From: Spirochaeta sp. | Lineage (GTDB): Bacteria; Spirochaetota; Spirochaetia; DSM-27196; Alkalispirochaetaceae | Assembly: GCA_027859055.1 (NCBI GenBank) | Contig: JAQIBO010000230.1 | Span: 1-21,478 of the forward strand | DNA length: 21,478 nucleotides | Direction: 5' to 3' | Part shown: piece by piece, positions 6,522 to 14,190 of the stretch | Layout of the letters: every line of letters begins with the position of its first letter | How positions within the stretch are numbered: the first letter of the stretch is position 1 | Program-made: the position numbers and the translations under genes | Notes under the pieces: generated by a model | What the model was told of the DNA's origin: nothing | The model's input: only the letters and a program-made list of their open reading frames with translations | Databases searched by the model: none

Positions 6522-8047
6522 GCGGTACGCTCCTTCCCGCCGGTCATGTACAGGCCGACCTCCCGTTCGTCGGTGTCTTTCGTAACGAGCTCTTTGACGA
6601 TCTCTCCCTCGTACAGTACGAGAATGCGGTTTGCCAGGGTAAACACCTCCTCCAGTTCGAGGGAAATCAGGAGCACCCCGACGTCGCGATCGCGCATCGC
6701 CAGAATCTGCGAGTGGATGTACTCGATCGCCCCGACGTCCAGGCCGCGGGTGGGCTGGCTCACCAGGAGGAAGTCCGGGTTCCGGGTGAACTCCCGGGCA
6801 AGAATCACTTTTTGCTGGTTGCCGCCGGAGAGGGTTCCCGCGGACGCCCGGGGTCCGGAGGTACGAATGTCGAAGTCATCGATCAGCTCGCCCGCACGCG
6901 CCTCCATGGCGCGGTAGTCCAGCGCCCACCCGGCGGCGCGGGAATTGGGCGGGCGATCGTGGTATCCGATGGCGATATTTTCCGCCACCGAAAAGGGCAG
7001 CACCAGTCCAAAGCGGTGGCGGTCGGCGGGGACGTAGCTGATCCGCCGGTCGATGCGCTCCCGGGTGGACAGCCCCGCGATATCCTCACCGTGGTGGCGC
7101 ATGACGCCGCGTTCCACCCCGCGGAGGCCCATGATCGCCTCGGCAAGCTCCGACTGACCGTTGCCGTCCACCCCGGCGATGCCGACCACCTCACCGGGGC
7201 GCACATCGAGGGAAAGGCCGTTCAGGGCGGCGACGTGGCGGTCGTCGCGCACAACGAGATCCTCGATCTGAAAAACCGGCTCCGACTGCACCTGATGGTC
7301 CGTGTGTTCCACCGTGAGGACGACGCTGCGCCCGACCATCAGGTTTGCGAGGTCCGCTTTGGAAACGTCGGCGGTGTTCCGCTCACCCTCTATCCTGCCG
7401 CGACGAAGAATGTACACGCGGCTGGAGATCGCCTTCACCTCGTCCAGTTTATGGGTGATGATAATGATCGAGACGCCGCTGTCCCGGAGCCCCTTGATGA
7501 CGGTAAACAGCTCCTCCACTTCCTGGGGGGTAAGGACCGCCGTCGGCTCGTCGAGGATGAGGATGCGCGCCTTGCGGTACAGCGCCTTGAGAATTTCAAC
7601 GCGCTGTTGCAGTCCCACCGAGAGGTTCATGATCTTTTCATCGGGATCGATCTTGAGACCGTGCCGGGAACTGAGTTCCATCACCTGCTTCCGGGCGGTG
7701 CGGTAGTCGATCTGCGGTCCCTTTCCGGGTTCGGAACCGAGAATGATGTTTTCGGTCACGGTGAGTGTTTCAACAAGCATGAAGTGCTGGTGGACCATGC
7801 CGAGACCGTTGTCGATCGCGTCGCGGGGTGAGGAGAACTCCACCGGCTTCCCGCCGAGGAAAATCTCGCCGGCGGTTTGCTTGTACAGGCCGTAAAGAAC
7901 GTTCATCAGCGTGCTTTTGCCGGCGCCGTTTTCACCGAGCAGACACAAAATCTCACCTTTGTAGAGGGTGATATTTATGTCGTCGTTGGCCAGGACCTTT
8001 GGAAACTGCTTGACGATGTGACGCGTCTCAAGAATCTTTTCAGCCAT
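6518..8047 (-). CDS. Nucleoside ABC transporter ATP-binding protein (two ATPase domains, NupO/YufO-like)
   Basis: A tandem ATPase of 509 residues that powers the nucleoside importer at the inner face of the membrane. Domain 1 has Walker A GENGAGKST (38-46), signature LSVGLQQRV (142-150), Walker B ILILDEPTA (162-170) and ITH (197-199). Domain 2 has a degenerate Walker A, GVDGNGQSE (292-300), with Gln where Lys is usual; then LSGGNQQKV (406-414) and LLVSQPTRGLD, where the usual Asp-Glu is Ser-Gln. That asymmetry is typical of this family and implies one main hydrolytic site. The start at 8047 has GAGGAGG upstream. It is the first gene of the importer operon, with a 76-bp leader region from the preceding gene. 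Confidence 0.95.
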   Translation of the reverse strand: MAEKILETRHIVKQFPKVLANDDINITLYKGEILCLLGENGAGKSTLMNVLYGLYKQTAGEIFLGGKPVEFSSPRDAIDNGLGMVHQHFMLVETLTVTENIILGSEPGKGPQIDYRTARKQVMELSSRHGLKIDPDEKIMNLSVGLQQRVEILKALYRKARILILDEPTAVLTPQEVEELFTVIKGLRDSGVSIIIITHKLDEVKAISSRVYILRRGRIEGERNTADVSKADLANLMVGRSVVLTVEHTDHQVQSEPVFQIEDLVVRDDRHVAALNGLSLDVRPGEVVGIAGVDGNGQSELAEAIMGLRGVERGVMRHHGEDIAGLSTRERIDRRISYVPADRHRFGLVLPFSVAENIAIGYHDRPPNSRAAGWALDYRAMEARAGELIDDFDIRTSGPRASAGTLSGGNQQKVILAREFTRNPDFLLVSQPTRGLDVGAIEYIHSQILAMRDRDVGVLLISLELEEVFTLANRILVLYEGEIVKELVTKDTDEREVGLYMTGGKERTA

Positions 8048-8068
8048 CCCGCCTCCTCAAGTGGACCA

Positions 8069-8097
8069 ATAGTAACGCAGGATGGATCTTTTTGCAT
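8069..8097 (-). promoter_or_regulatory. Weak candidate promoter for the nucleoside importer operon
   Basis: In the only intergenic gap before the ATPase gene, ATGCAA (8092-8097, 3/6 to consensus) and TACTAT (8069-8074, 4/6) are spaced 17 bp on the minus strand. Predicted transcription starts near 8062, just upstream of the GAGGAGG ribosome-binding site. The matches are weak; a start further upstream is possible. Confidence 0.28.
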
Positions 8098-8123
8098 TCC
8101 TTTTGTCGGTACTTTGTGTTGAA

Positions 8124-9095
8124 TTACAACTGCCAGCAGAAGGTGCGTCGGCACAGCCCGGTTGTCCGGTACGGCATCCGGACCGGGTCGGTGATGCCGG
8201 GGCCGTCACCCGCCTCCTCAAAGAGACCGAGCATCCGCCCCACCCGTGACAGAAAGCGGGCGTGGATCACCGTGGCCATCGTGGCGGTGTCACTCACCCA
8301 GTAGTCCCGGTCGGACTGCACCCGCAGCGTATGGGAGAGCGCGGCAAGACGCCCTGCCAGCTCCCACGCCGAGAGACCGTCGACGGCGGAGGTGATCGCA
8401 TAGGTCAGAAAGAGCCCGTTGAGCTGCACCGCCGCAAGCGGGGGCAGGGCGTCGTCAAACACCCAGGGGACGCGGTTGAAGACGCGGAGACACAGCGCCT
8501 TGTAGAACTCTCCGACGGTACCGGTCCGGATGAACGCGCGCGCCGGGGCGGTGAGGCCGGTGGGCTCGGCGGGATCAAGCAGTCCCGCAGCGGTGAGGAT
8601 CGTCAGAAGAACGCCGATGTTCACTCGCGCCGTCTGCCGGTCCATGCCGAGAACCCGCGTCATCGACCAGGAGATCGGAATGCGGGACCGCCCGGCGATT
8701 TCCGCAACTCGCGAGGCCGGGATCGCCTGCGGAGAGTCCTCTGCGACGGTAGACCCGTCAGCGACGCGGTCCCCCGCGGCGGGGAGCCAGGCGGGGAACC
8801 GATCCGCCCGCAGCGGGTCGTCACCACCGGTCTGTTCTTCCCCGAGGAAGTGCAGCAGCCGCCACGCCCGGCGGACAAAGGGCACCTCCAGGTACGCCGG
8901 CGCGGCGAGGTCGCTGCGAATGGTGAGGTACCCGGAAAAACGCGCTTCCCGGGCACCGAGGAGCGCGCGCACCGCCGCAAGGGGCAGTCCGCACAGTTCC
9001 TCACGGCGGCGGTGGTTGCTGCGAAAGCGCGCGAACGCGTCGGCGCGCACATGGACGGTGGGTGGGGGGAGTGTCGGGTGGTATGTACGTTTCAT
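8124..9095 (-). CDS. Unrecognised protein, about 323 aa, possible winged-helix segment
   Basis: I do not recognise this protein. It is Arg/Ala/Leu-rich with no clear signal peptide or transmembrane helix, so a cytoplasmic location is likely. The middle part, from RVAEIAGRSRIP through VNIGVLLTILTAAGLLDP to GLTAPARAF, reads like a helix-turn-helix or winged-helix unit. It is followed by helical stretches containing aromatic-rich FYKALCLRVFNRVPWVF. The C-terminus, near RRTFCWQL, is rich in Arg, Cys and aromatics. The reading frame is open to 9122, with in-frame ATGs at 9122, 9101 and 9095. None has a good ribosome-binding site; 9095 (MKRTYHP) is chosen because the upstream residues look non-coding. 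It lies between the Mla operon and the nucleoside importer, on the same strand as both. Confidence 0.6.
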   Translation of the reverse strand: MKRTYHPTLPPPTVHVRADAFARFRSNHRRREELCGLPLAAVRALLGAREARFSGYLTIRSDLAAPAYLEVPFVRRAWRLLHFLGEEQTGGDDPLRADRFPAWLPAAGDRVADGSTVAEDSPQAIPASRVAEIAGRSRIPISWSMTRVLGMDRQTARVNIGVLLTILTAAGLLDPAEPTGLTAPARAFIRTGTVGEFYKALCLRVFNRVPWVFDDALPPLAAVQLNGLFLTYAITSAVDGLSAWELAGRLAALSHTLRVQSDRDYWVSDTATMATVIHARFLSRVGRMLGLFEEAGDGPGITDPVRMPYRTTGLCRRTFCWQL

Positions 9096-9140
9096 ACCCA
9101 TACCCACTGCGCTGGGGTACATGCTGCTTGCACGGGAAGC

Positions 9141-9190
9141 AAAAAAAACCGGGAAATTTCACAAATCGGTGCGCCGCGGCGGCGACCGAT
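9141..9190 (-). terminator. Hairpin and T8 tract after the MCE gene
   Basis: On the minus strand a strong hairpin starts at the MCE stop codon: 9185-9190 pairs with 9165-9170 (ATCGGT/ACCGAT), with an inner CGCC/GGCG stem, one bulged base and a 5-base loop. Eight T residues (9141-9148) follow 16 bases later. The ACCG of this stem can instead pair with CGGT at 9148-9151, giving a second, weaker hairpin directly abutting the T tract. This probably ends the Mla operon, but the geometry is not canonical. Confidence 0.5.
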
Positions 9191-10698
9191 CAGTTCACCG
9201 GGATAAACCCCACCAGTCCGCGCAGGTCCTGGTCGGTGAAGCGCACCCCGGCGCCGACAAAAAAGTCACGCTCGTACACGCCCATGATGTCATCGATACC
9301 ACCGTTGATGAAGATCCAGTTTACCGGGTTGGTGCTGTCCGGGTCGTGAAACGGGTAGATCGTACCGGTACTGCGCAGGTACACGCCGTCCTCGGCGCCA
9401 AAGTCGAACGCCTCGGCGCTCACGGCGAACTGGTCGATCGGGCGCAGGTCGACGCCGACGCCGCCGGTGTTTTCGATGACCCCGCCCCGGACGGTAAGGG
9501 GGCCCCACGTGCGAGCAAGCTGGGCGTTGAATTTGAGCTCATCGGTGCGGACGTTCTCCTCTTCAATGCGGGTCGTGGTGGTGCCGGACTGGGTGGTAAC
9601 CGTCTCGGTACGCGTCTCCATCTCCGTCGGTACGGGGGTGCTCGTGACCCCGATCGAATAGTACTTGTCTTTTTCACCCGGGCTGAGACGCAGATCAAAG
9701 GTACTGCGCGCGCTGTTCTGTTCGATCAGGTAATCGCTTTGAAACCCGACCTGAATCCCCAGGCCGATCGTCGAATCAATAAACTCCTCGGTCTTGCCGG
9801 CGATCCGGTCGACACGCTCGTAGAACTCGTCGTTGGTGAGAAGCTTTCCGACGGTGCTGTCGCCGTCACGGACGATCTGCGTGACCTCGGCGACGTTGTC
9901 GGCGCTCGTCTGCACCGAGGCGAGAACGGCGCGGAGCTCGGTGAGATTTTCTTCGATACCGCGAATGCTGCGGGTGAGGGACTCGTCGTTGTCCCCGACC
10001 AGCTGGTCGAGCCGGGCGGTGAGACTGGCAGTGTTATCGAGAATTTCCTGGAGCGTCATGATCTGGCGAATCGAATCCTGGTTGACCCGCCCGGTGAACT
10101 CCTCCACGTTCTGCATCGACGCGCGAACGAGAAGCAGGTTCTCCTCAATCAGCTGACTGGCCGAGAGCGTTGTCTGGCGTACCACATCGACGATTTCGTC
10201 GAGGGCGTCCATTGTGCCCTCTTCGGCGAGGTAGCGGTTTAACTCGGTTACAAAACTGGTTGCCTCAGCGGCAAGGTCGTTGGCGTTCACCATCACGTCG
10301 GACAGCGCCGCCTGCTGGCGCACGTTACGGACGACATCTCCGTCCTGCAGCATCGCCCCCTGTCCGTTCCCGGGGTTGATCGCCACCGTGGCGGTACCGA
10401 GCATACTTGAAGTCTGCTTGGAAATGATCGAATCCTCGGCGATCTGGACATCGTCCTGCAGTTCTATGGTGAGACGGGCGCGGTTTTCGTCCAGTTGGAT
10501 ATCGGTCAGTCGCCCCACCTGGACACCGGCAAGGCGCACCGCCGAGTCGACCACAAGACCACTGGCGTCTTCCATGTACGCATGAACCGTATAGCTGCCA
10601 CCACTGCCACCGACCGTATCGGCGGTGCGCAACATGTAGCCGATGAGGAGAACGGTTGTAACGGTTACGAACAGTCCAATTTTTATATATCGGCTCAC
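9190..10698 (-). CDS. MlaD/MCE-family lipid-transport protein with C-terminal beta-barrel-like domain
   Basis: This is the periplasmic lipid-binding component of an Mla-type transporter. Of 502 residues, one N-terminal membrane anchor (about 5-23) is followed by a single MCE domain (about 35-128, including VDSAVRLAGVQVGRL). A long helical, coiled-coil-like stretch (about 132-310) comes next. The final 190 residues (about 312-502) have alternating hydrophobic/polar strands typical of an outer-membrane barrel, for example YLRSTGTIYPF, FFVGAGVRF and LRGLVGFIPV. E. coli MlaD, of about 180 residues, lacks the helical and barrel parts. A GTG start at 10698 lies 3 bp after the mlaF stop and has GAGGTG upstream. 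The architecture suggests one protein spanning from the inner to the outer membrane. The barrel assignment is from strand pattern only. Confidence 0.92.
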   Translation of the reverse strand: MSRYIKIGLFVTVTTVLLIGYMLRTADTVGGSGGSYTVHAYMEDASGLVVDSAVRLAGVQVGRLTDIQLDENRARLTIELQDDVQIAEDSIISKQTSSMLGTATVAINPGNGQGAMLQDGDVVRNVRQQAALSDVMVNANDLAAEATSFVTELNRYLAEEGTMDALDEIVDVVRQTTLSASQLIEENLLLVRASMQNVEEFTGRVNQDSIRQIMTLQEILDNTASLTARLDQLVGDNDESLTRSIRGIEENLTELRAVLASVQTSADNVAEVTQIVRDGDSTVGKLLTNDEFYERVDRIAGKTEEFIDSTIGLGIQVGFQSDYLIEQNSARSTFDLRLSPGEKDKYYSIGVTSTPVPTEMETRTETVTTQSGTTTTRIEEENVRTDELKFNAQLARTWGPLTVRGGVIENTGGVGVDLRPIDQFAVSAEAFDFGAEDGVYLRSTGTIYPFHDPDSTNPVNWIFINGGIDDIMGVYERDFFVGAGVRFTDQDLRGLVGFIPVN

Positions 10699-10701
10699 GG
10701 C

Positions 10702-11454
10702 CTACACCTCTAACTCGTTAAACGAGTTGGAAATAAAGCGTTGCAGCACCGGGTGGTCAGACCGAACCACCTCGGCGGGGGTCCCTTTTGCCCTGATTTG
10801 TCCATCATACAGGAAACCGATGTAATCGGAAATACGGAACGTCGCCTGAATATCATGGGTGATGAGAATGCAGGTGATCCCGAACTCCCCGTTTACGCGA
10901 ACGATCAGATCGTTGATGCTTTCCGCAAGGACCGGATCCAGACCGGTAGTCGGTTCATCAAAAAGAAGCACCTCCGGCTGCATCGCCAGCGTTCGCGCCA
11001 GCCCGACCCGTTTGCGCATCCCCCCGGAGAGCTCCGAGGGGTACACCTTTCGCACCTCAGGAAGACCGATCCACTCCAGTTTTTCGACAACTGTCCGTTC
11101 GATCTTTTCCTTGTCCTTAATGCGCAGCGATTCCACCAGGGGGAACGCGATATTTTCCTCCACCGTGAGCGAATCGAAGAGGGCGGAATCCTGAAAGAGA
11201 TAGGCAAACCGCTGGCGAATCTCGGTCTGCCGCGCCGGTGTGGCGGCAAAGATGTTCTCATTCCGGTACCACACCGTTCCCGCGTCGGGCTTCATGATCC
11301 CGATGATGTGTTTAATCAGGACGCTCTTGCCGGTTCCGCTCTGCCCGATAATGGAGGTGACCTCCCCCTCGGGAAACGCCATACTCACCCCGTCAAGCAC
11401 CGCGTTGTCACCGAAACTCTTTTTGAGCCCTTCAACCACGACGATCGGTTCCAT
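10702..11454 (-). CDS. mlaF: MlaF-like ABC transporter ATP-binding protein
   Basis: ATPase of the Mla/MCE phospholipid transporter, on the cytoplasmic face of the inner membrane. Its 250 residues carry Walker A GQSGTGKS (37-44), a Q-loop at Q88 (YLFQDSALFDSLTV), signature LSGGMRKRVGLAR (142-154), Walker B VLLFDEPTTGLDP (162-174) and H-loop ITH (198-200). The GMRKRVGLAR form and the ALFDSLTVEENIAFPL segment are characteristic of MlaF. Its ATG overlaps the mlaE stop by one base (TGATG), and the MCE gene begins 3 bp after its stop, so the three genes form a tight operon. The C-terminus, ending near SNSFNELEV, is short. Confidence 0.95.
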   Translation of the reverse strand: MEPIVVVEGLKKSFGDNAVLDGVSMAFPEGEVTSIIGQSGTGKSVLIKHIIGIMKPDAGTVWYRNENIFAATPARQTEIRQRFAYLFQDSALFDSLTVEENIAFPLVESLRIKDKEKIERTVVEKLEWIGLPEVRKVYPSELSGGMRKRVGLARTLAMQPEVLLFDEPTTGLDPVLAESINDLIVRVNGEFGITCILITHDIQATFRISDYIGFLYDGQIRAKGTPAEVVRSDHPVLQRFISNSFNELEV

Positions 11455-12260
11455 CAGTACATCACCTTCAACATGAGATCCGCCATGATATAGTCGGCGA
11501 CGAGGATTCCCACCGAGGAGGTCACCACCGCGGTGGTCGCCGCCTCGCCGACCCCTTTGGAGCCGCGCTGGGTGTTGAAGCCGAAAAACGAGCAGATCGT
11601 CGCCATCATCAGACCCATCACCGCCGCCTTGATCAGCCCGGAGATCACATCGGTGGGGTCAACCGTCCGGTAGAGCTGGTCGAGAAACGCACCGGGGTCC
11701 ACGCCGCGCAGATATATCGCCACAACATAGCTTCCCGCAAGACCGACGATGTTGGCAAGCGCGGTGAGCACGGGAAAGGCGAGAATGCTGGCAACCACAC
11801 GGGGCAACACAAGATAGTGAATCGGATCCACCGACATCGTTTCCATCGCGTCGATCTGCTCGGTCACGCGCATCGTGCCGATCTCGGCGGTCATCGCGGA
11901 GCCGTTCTTGGCGATCAGCATCAGCGCGGTGATCACCGGCGCCAGCTCCCGGGCGAGGGTCATGCCAACGGCGGCACCGACCATGATCTCCGCCTGAAAC
12001 GCCGCCATGAGCATCACGATCTGCAGCGTGAAGATCATGCCGATCGCCAGACTGGACAGGGCGATAATCCCGATCGACTGGAGACCGATCCGTTCGAACT
12101 GTTCCACAAACAGGCGCAGCCGAAACGGCCGACGGATGGACACCCGCAACAGACGCCCGAAAAAGACGGCAAACAACCCGACCACCTCAAAAAACCGGGC
12201 AGTTTGCGTTAAAGCGTGCGAGAGGAGGGGAATGCTGAAGGGTTTACCCTTATCGGCCAC
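11454..12260 (-). CDS. mlaE: MlaE-family ABC transporter permease
   Basis: Integral inner-membrane subunit of the Mla/MCE lipid transporter. From the chosen start it has 268 residues, normal for MlaE. The conserved block ARELAPVITALMLIAKNGSA, then MTAEIGTMRVTEQIDAM and VLPRVVASILAFPVL, is diagnostic; a Lys replaces the Arg common in the AGR-GSA motif. About five membrane helices are visible. The frame stays open upstream to 12470, but that part overlaps the preceding barrel gene and is not MlaE-like. GTG 12260 is the best family-consistent start. It lacks a Shine-Dalgarno, but a promoter ends six bases upstream, which would make the transcript leaderless. Confidence 0.9.
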   Translation of the reverse strand: MADKGKPFSIPLLSHALTQTARFFEVVGLFAVFFGRLLRVSIRRPFRLRLFVEQFERIGLQSIGIIALSSLAIGMIFTLQIVMLMAAFQAEIMVGAAVGMTLARELAPVITALMLIAKNGSAMTAEIGTMRVTEQIDAMETMSVDPIHYLVLPRVVASILAFPVLTALANIVGLAGSYVVAIYLRGVDPGAFLDQLYRTVDPTDVISGLIKAAVMGLMMATICSFFGFNTQRGSKGVGEAATTAVVTSSVGILVADYIMADLMLKVMY

Positions 12261-12266
12261 GTTGGC

Positions 12267-12295
12267 AATATAGCACCGCAGACCGGTGATGCCTA
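12267..12295 (-). promoter_or_regulatory. Candidate promoter of the Mla operon, apparently leaderless
   Basis: On the minus strand TAGGCA (12290-12295, 4/6) and TATATT (12267-12272, 5/6) are spaced 17 bp. Standard spacing puts the first transcribed base at 12260, the G of the GTG start of mlaE. No Shine-Dalgarno lies between the -10 box and GTG. The whole promoter fits in the 40-bp gap after the barrel gene. Confidence 0.5.
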
Positions 12296-12300
12296 CTCGA

Positions 12301-14172
12301 TCAAAACCCGATCGTAGTGGAAACGACCCACTGCAGGTCAAACATCCACGGCTCCGGCAGGTTGTACCGGTTCTTGGTCCACTGGGCCGAGAGTTCCGAA
12401 CCGATCCGCAGCGTTCGTTCCGCGCTACCCGCGTCGGCATTGAAGCGACCGATTCCGGTCGGATAGACATCGCCGTACAGCGTCAGCGCGGTGGTGTACA
12501 TCGCCGGGCGGGTACGTCCCAGCGCATCCTCGTAGCCCGAGGAGGGTGCGGTCATCTTCGCCTCACTGGTGGACACCGGATCCGGGCGCAGGTCGCGGTC
12601 GACTTTGCTTTCCAACAGGGCGTTTATCGGCACCGACCCGTCTCCCTCCCAGGAGGCGCTGAAGCCGTAACGGTAACGCCCGGAGACCCCGTAGGAGGAA
12701 TCCAGCCAGACCAGCACGAAGTCGTTCCCGCCGTAATGACCGATCGGCTTGTCGTACCACAGCTGGGTGGGACCGTCACTGTGGTGGGCCATCACAAAGC
12801 GCCGGGTGGTGATACTGGTCAGGGGGTGGTTGTGAATGTGCATCCACGGGCTCGCGTAGACGCCCTCAAGGGTGGTGTGCACAAAGCCGTCGCCGGCGGG
12901 TACCCGGGTGTCCACCCCGACGAGGGCGGCAAACGCGGTGGGTTCCTGCGCCAGGTCGGTTTCCGGCTCCAGCGGACTGGTCCACTGGTCGGGAGCGACG
13001 ACGCCGTACAGGGATACCCCCGGCGCAACGGCCAGGTCAAACTCGTAGCTCCGCAGGGCGTTTCCCACCCACAGAGAGTTGGTGTACAGGTTGTGGTAGT
13101 CGTAAATCGGGTTGATGTGGCGAAGTTCCACGTATTCCCGCCCGTAGATGATGCCCATCGTGTAGGCGAGACCGAGCCGCTCCCACAGGCGCACCTCAAA
13201 GCGCTGGGCGAGCAGGTTTTTGTGCTCCGCACCGGGGTCGTAGTAGGTGGCGGTGGACTCACCGGTCACCTCGCGACTCTCGTACTCAAACTCCTCGTCG
13301 GTGAGCGTCCCGTCCAGGCTGACCCACATCCAGGAAAACTTGAAGCGATCCCAGAAGGTGGAAAACTGCAGGCTGTCATACCACTCGACGTAGTCGGAGA
13401 TGTAGAGATTGCCGGTGCGCCCGTTGCCCCCGTCGATCTGGTCGCGGCCGAGGGAGGCGCTCCAGCGCTCCCCGCCGACGGCGATATAGGCGCGGTGGGG
13501 AAACTGAATATCCAGCGCTCCGGGAACCACCGGCCAGTTGGTCCAGGGATCTTCCTCGGCGGTGTCCAGCTCGTACTCGCCGTTCTCGTCAAAGCGATAC
13601 TGCCCGGTGCTCTGGTACGTGGGATAGATGCTGAAATCGGGTATGTTTTTGGGAAACGCCAGGTCGAACATACCGTAGGCGTGGGACCCAACCCACGCCT
13701 CCATCGGGAAGCGGGCAAACGGCATCCGGTCCTCCCAGCGGTACTGCCAGTAGCGGTTGTCCGGATCGGTATGAAGGTAGCTTTCAACGGAAAACTCCGC
13801 GCCGATGTCGAAGGCGAAACGGCCGTCCTCTTCCTGGTAGGCCGGGTCACCCGCGCCGGACTCCGCGGCGATCCGTTCCCGGAGCCAGTCAAACTGGCGG
13901 CGCCCGGCGGCGGACATCACCCGGGTGTCGAGGCGGTCCATGGCGAGGCGGATCTCCGCCTCACTGAACGGACCGGAGCTGAACGGCAGCGCGCGCCCCT
14001 GGGCGATATACAGCGTGCGCAGCGCCTCGTACTCGGCGGAGCGCAGGGCGTATTGTTTTTGCTGGTTCTGGGCGACGAGTGGTGCGATGCCGAAGGGCGC
14101 GAGCGCCAGGACGAATACGACGCACAGGAAAACGCCTGTCGCGGTCCCTGGAATGAAACGGCGAACGTTCAC
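12301..14172 (-). CDS. Wzi-like outer-membrane beta-barrel protein (capsule-assembly type), first of two in the window
   Basis: An exported 623-residue protein with a signal peptide (basic MNVRRF, hydrophobic to about 33, cleavage near LVAQ). A short helical domain (about 38-105, including EYEALRTLYIAQGRALPFS) precedes a long region of aromatic-rich alternating strands ending in phenylalanine, the usual end of an outer-membrane barrel. Segments such as SLGRDQIDGGNGRTGNL, IYGREYVELRHINPIYDY and APGVSLYGVVAPDQW match the layout of the Wzi capsule-attachment family and parallel the protein at 19601-21379. Family assignment is from pattern memory. The GTG start at 14172 follows the upstream gene by 18 bp and has GGAGG about nine bases upstream. 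It probably anchors or exports surface polysaccharide; the ligand is unknown. Confidence 0.8.
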   Translation of the reverse strand: MNVRRFIPGTATGVFLCVVFVLALAPFGIAPLVAQNQQKQYALRSAEYEALRTLYIAQGRALPFSSGPFSEAEIRLAMDRLDTRVMSAAGRRQFDWLRERIAAESGAGDPAYQEEDGRFAFDIGAEFSVESYLHTDPDNRYWQYRWEDRMPFARFPMEAWVGSHAYGMFDLAFPKNIPDFSIYPTYQSTGQYRFDENGEYELDTAEEDPWTNWPVVPGALDIQFPHRAYIAVGGERWSASLGRDQIDGGNGRTGNLYISDYVEWYDSLQFSTFWDRFKFSWMWVSLDGTLTDEEFEYESREVTGESTATYYDPGAEHKNLLAQRFEVRLWERLGLAYTMGIIYGREYVELRHINPIYDYHNLYTNSLWVGNALRSYEFDLAVAPGVSLYGVVAPDQWTSPLEPETDLAQEPTAFAALVGVDTRVPAGDGFVHTTLEGVYASPWMHIHNHPLTSITTRRFVMAHHSDGPTQLWYDKPIGHYGGNDFVLVWLDSSYGVSGRYRYGFSASWEGDGSVPINALLESKVDRDLRPDPVSTSEAKMTAPSSGYEDALGRTRPAMYTTALTLYGDVYPTGIGRFNADAGSAERTLRIGSELSAQWTKNRYNLPEPWMFDLQWVVSTTIGF

Positions 14173-14190
14173 GATGAAACCCCTCCGGTG

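Noticed and set aside
5244..6917. Long plus-strand open frame opposite the nucleoside permease and ATPase
   Set aside because: The minus-strand genes have clear family motifs and coupled starts; the antisense translation is charged, low in hydrophobic cores and unrecognisable.
8530..10242. Plus-strand open frame opposite the unknown gene and the MCE gene
   Set aside because: The MCE protein on the other strand has a clear membrane anchor and MCE domain; the antisense frame shows no signal or motif. For the unknown gene, the minus strand is also favoured by operon direction, though less firmly.
12261..12470. Upstream extension of the mlaE frame to 12470
   Set aside because: It overlaps the end of the Wzi-like gene, is Arg/Ser/Gly-rich and has no resemblance to MlaE N-termini; length from GTG 12260 matches the family.
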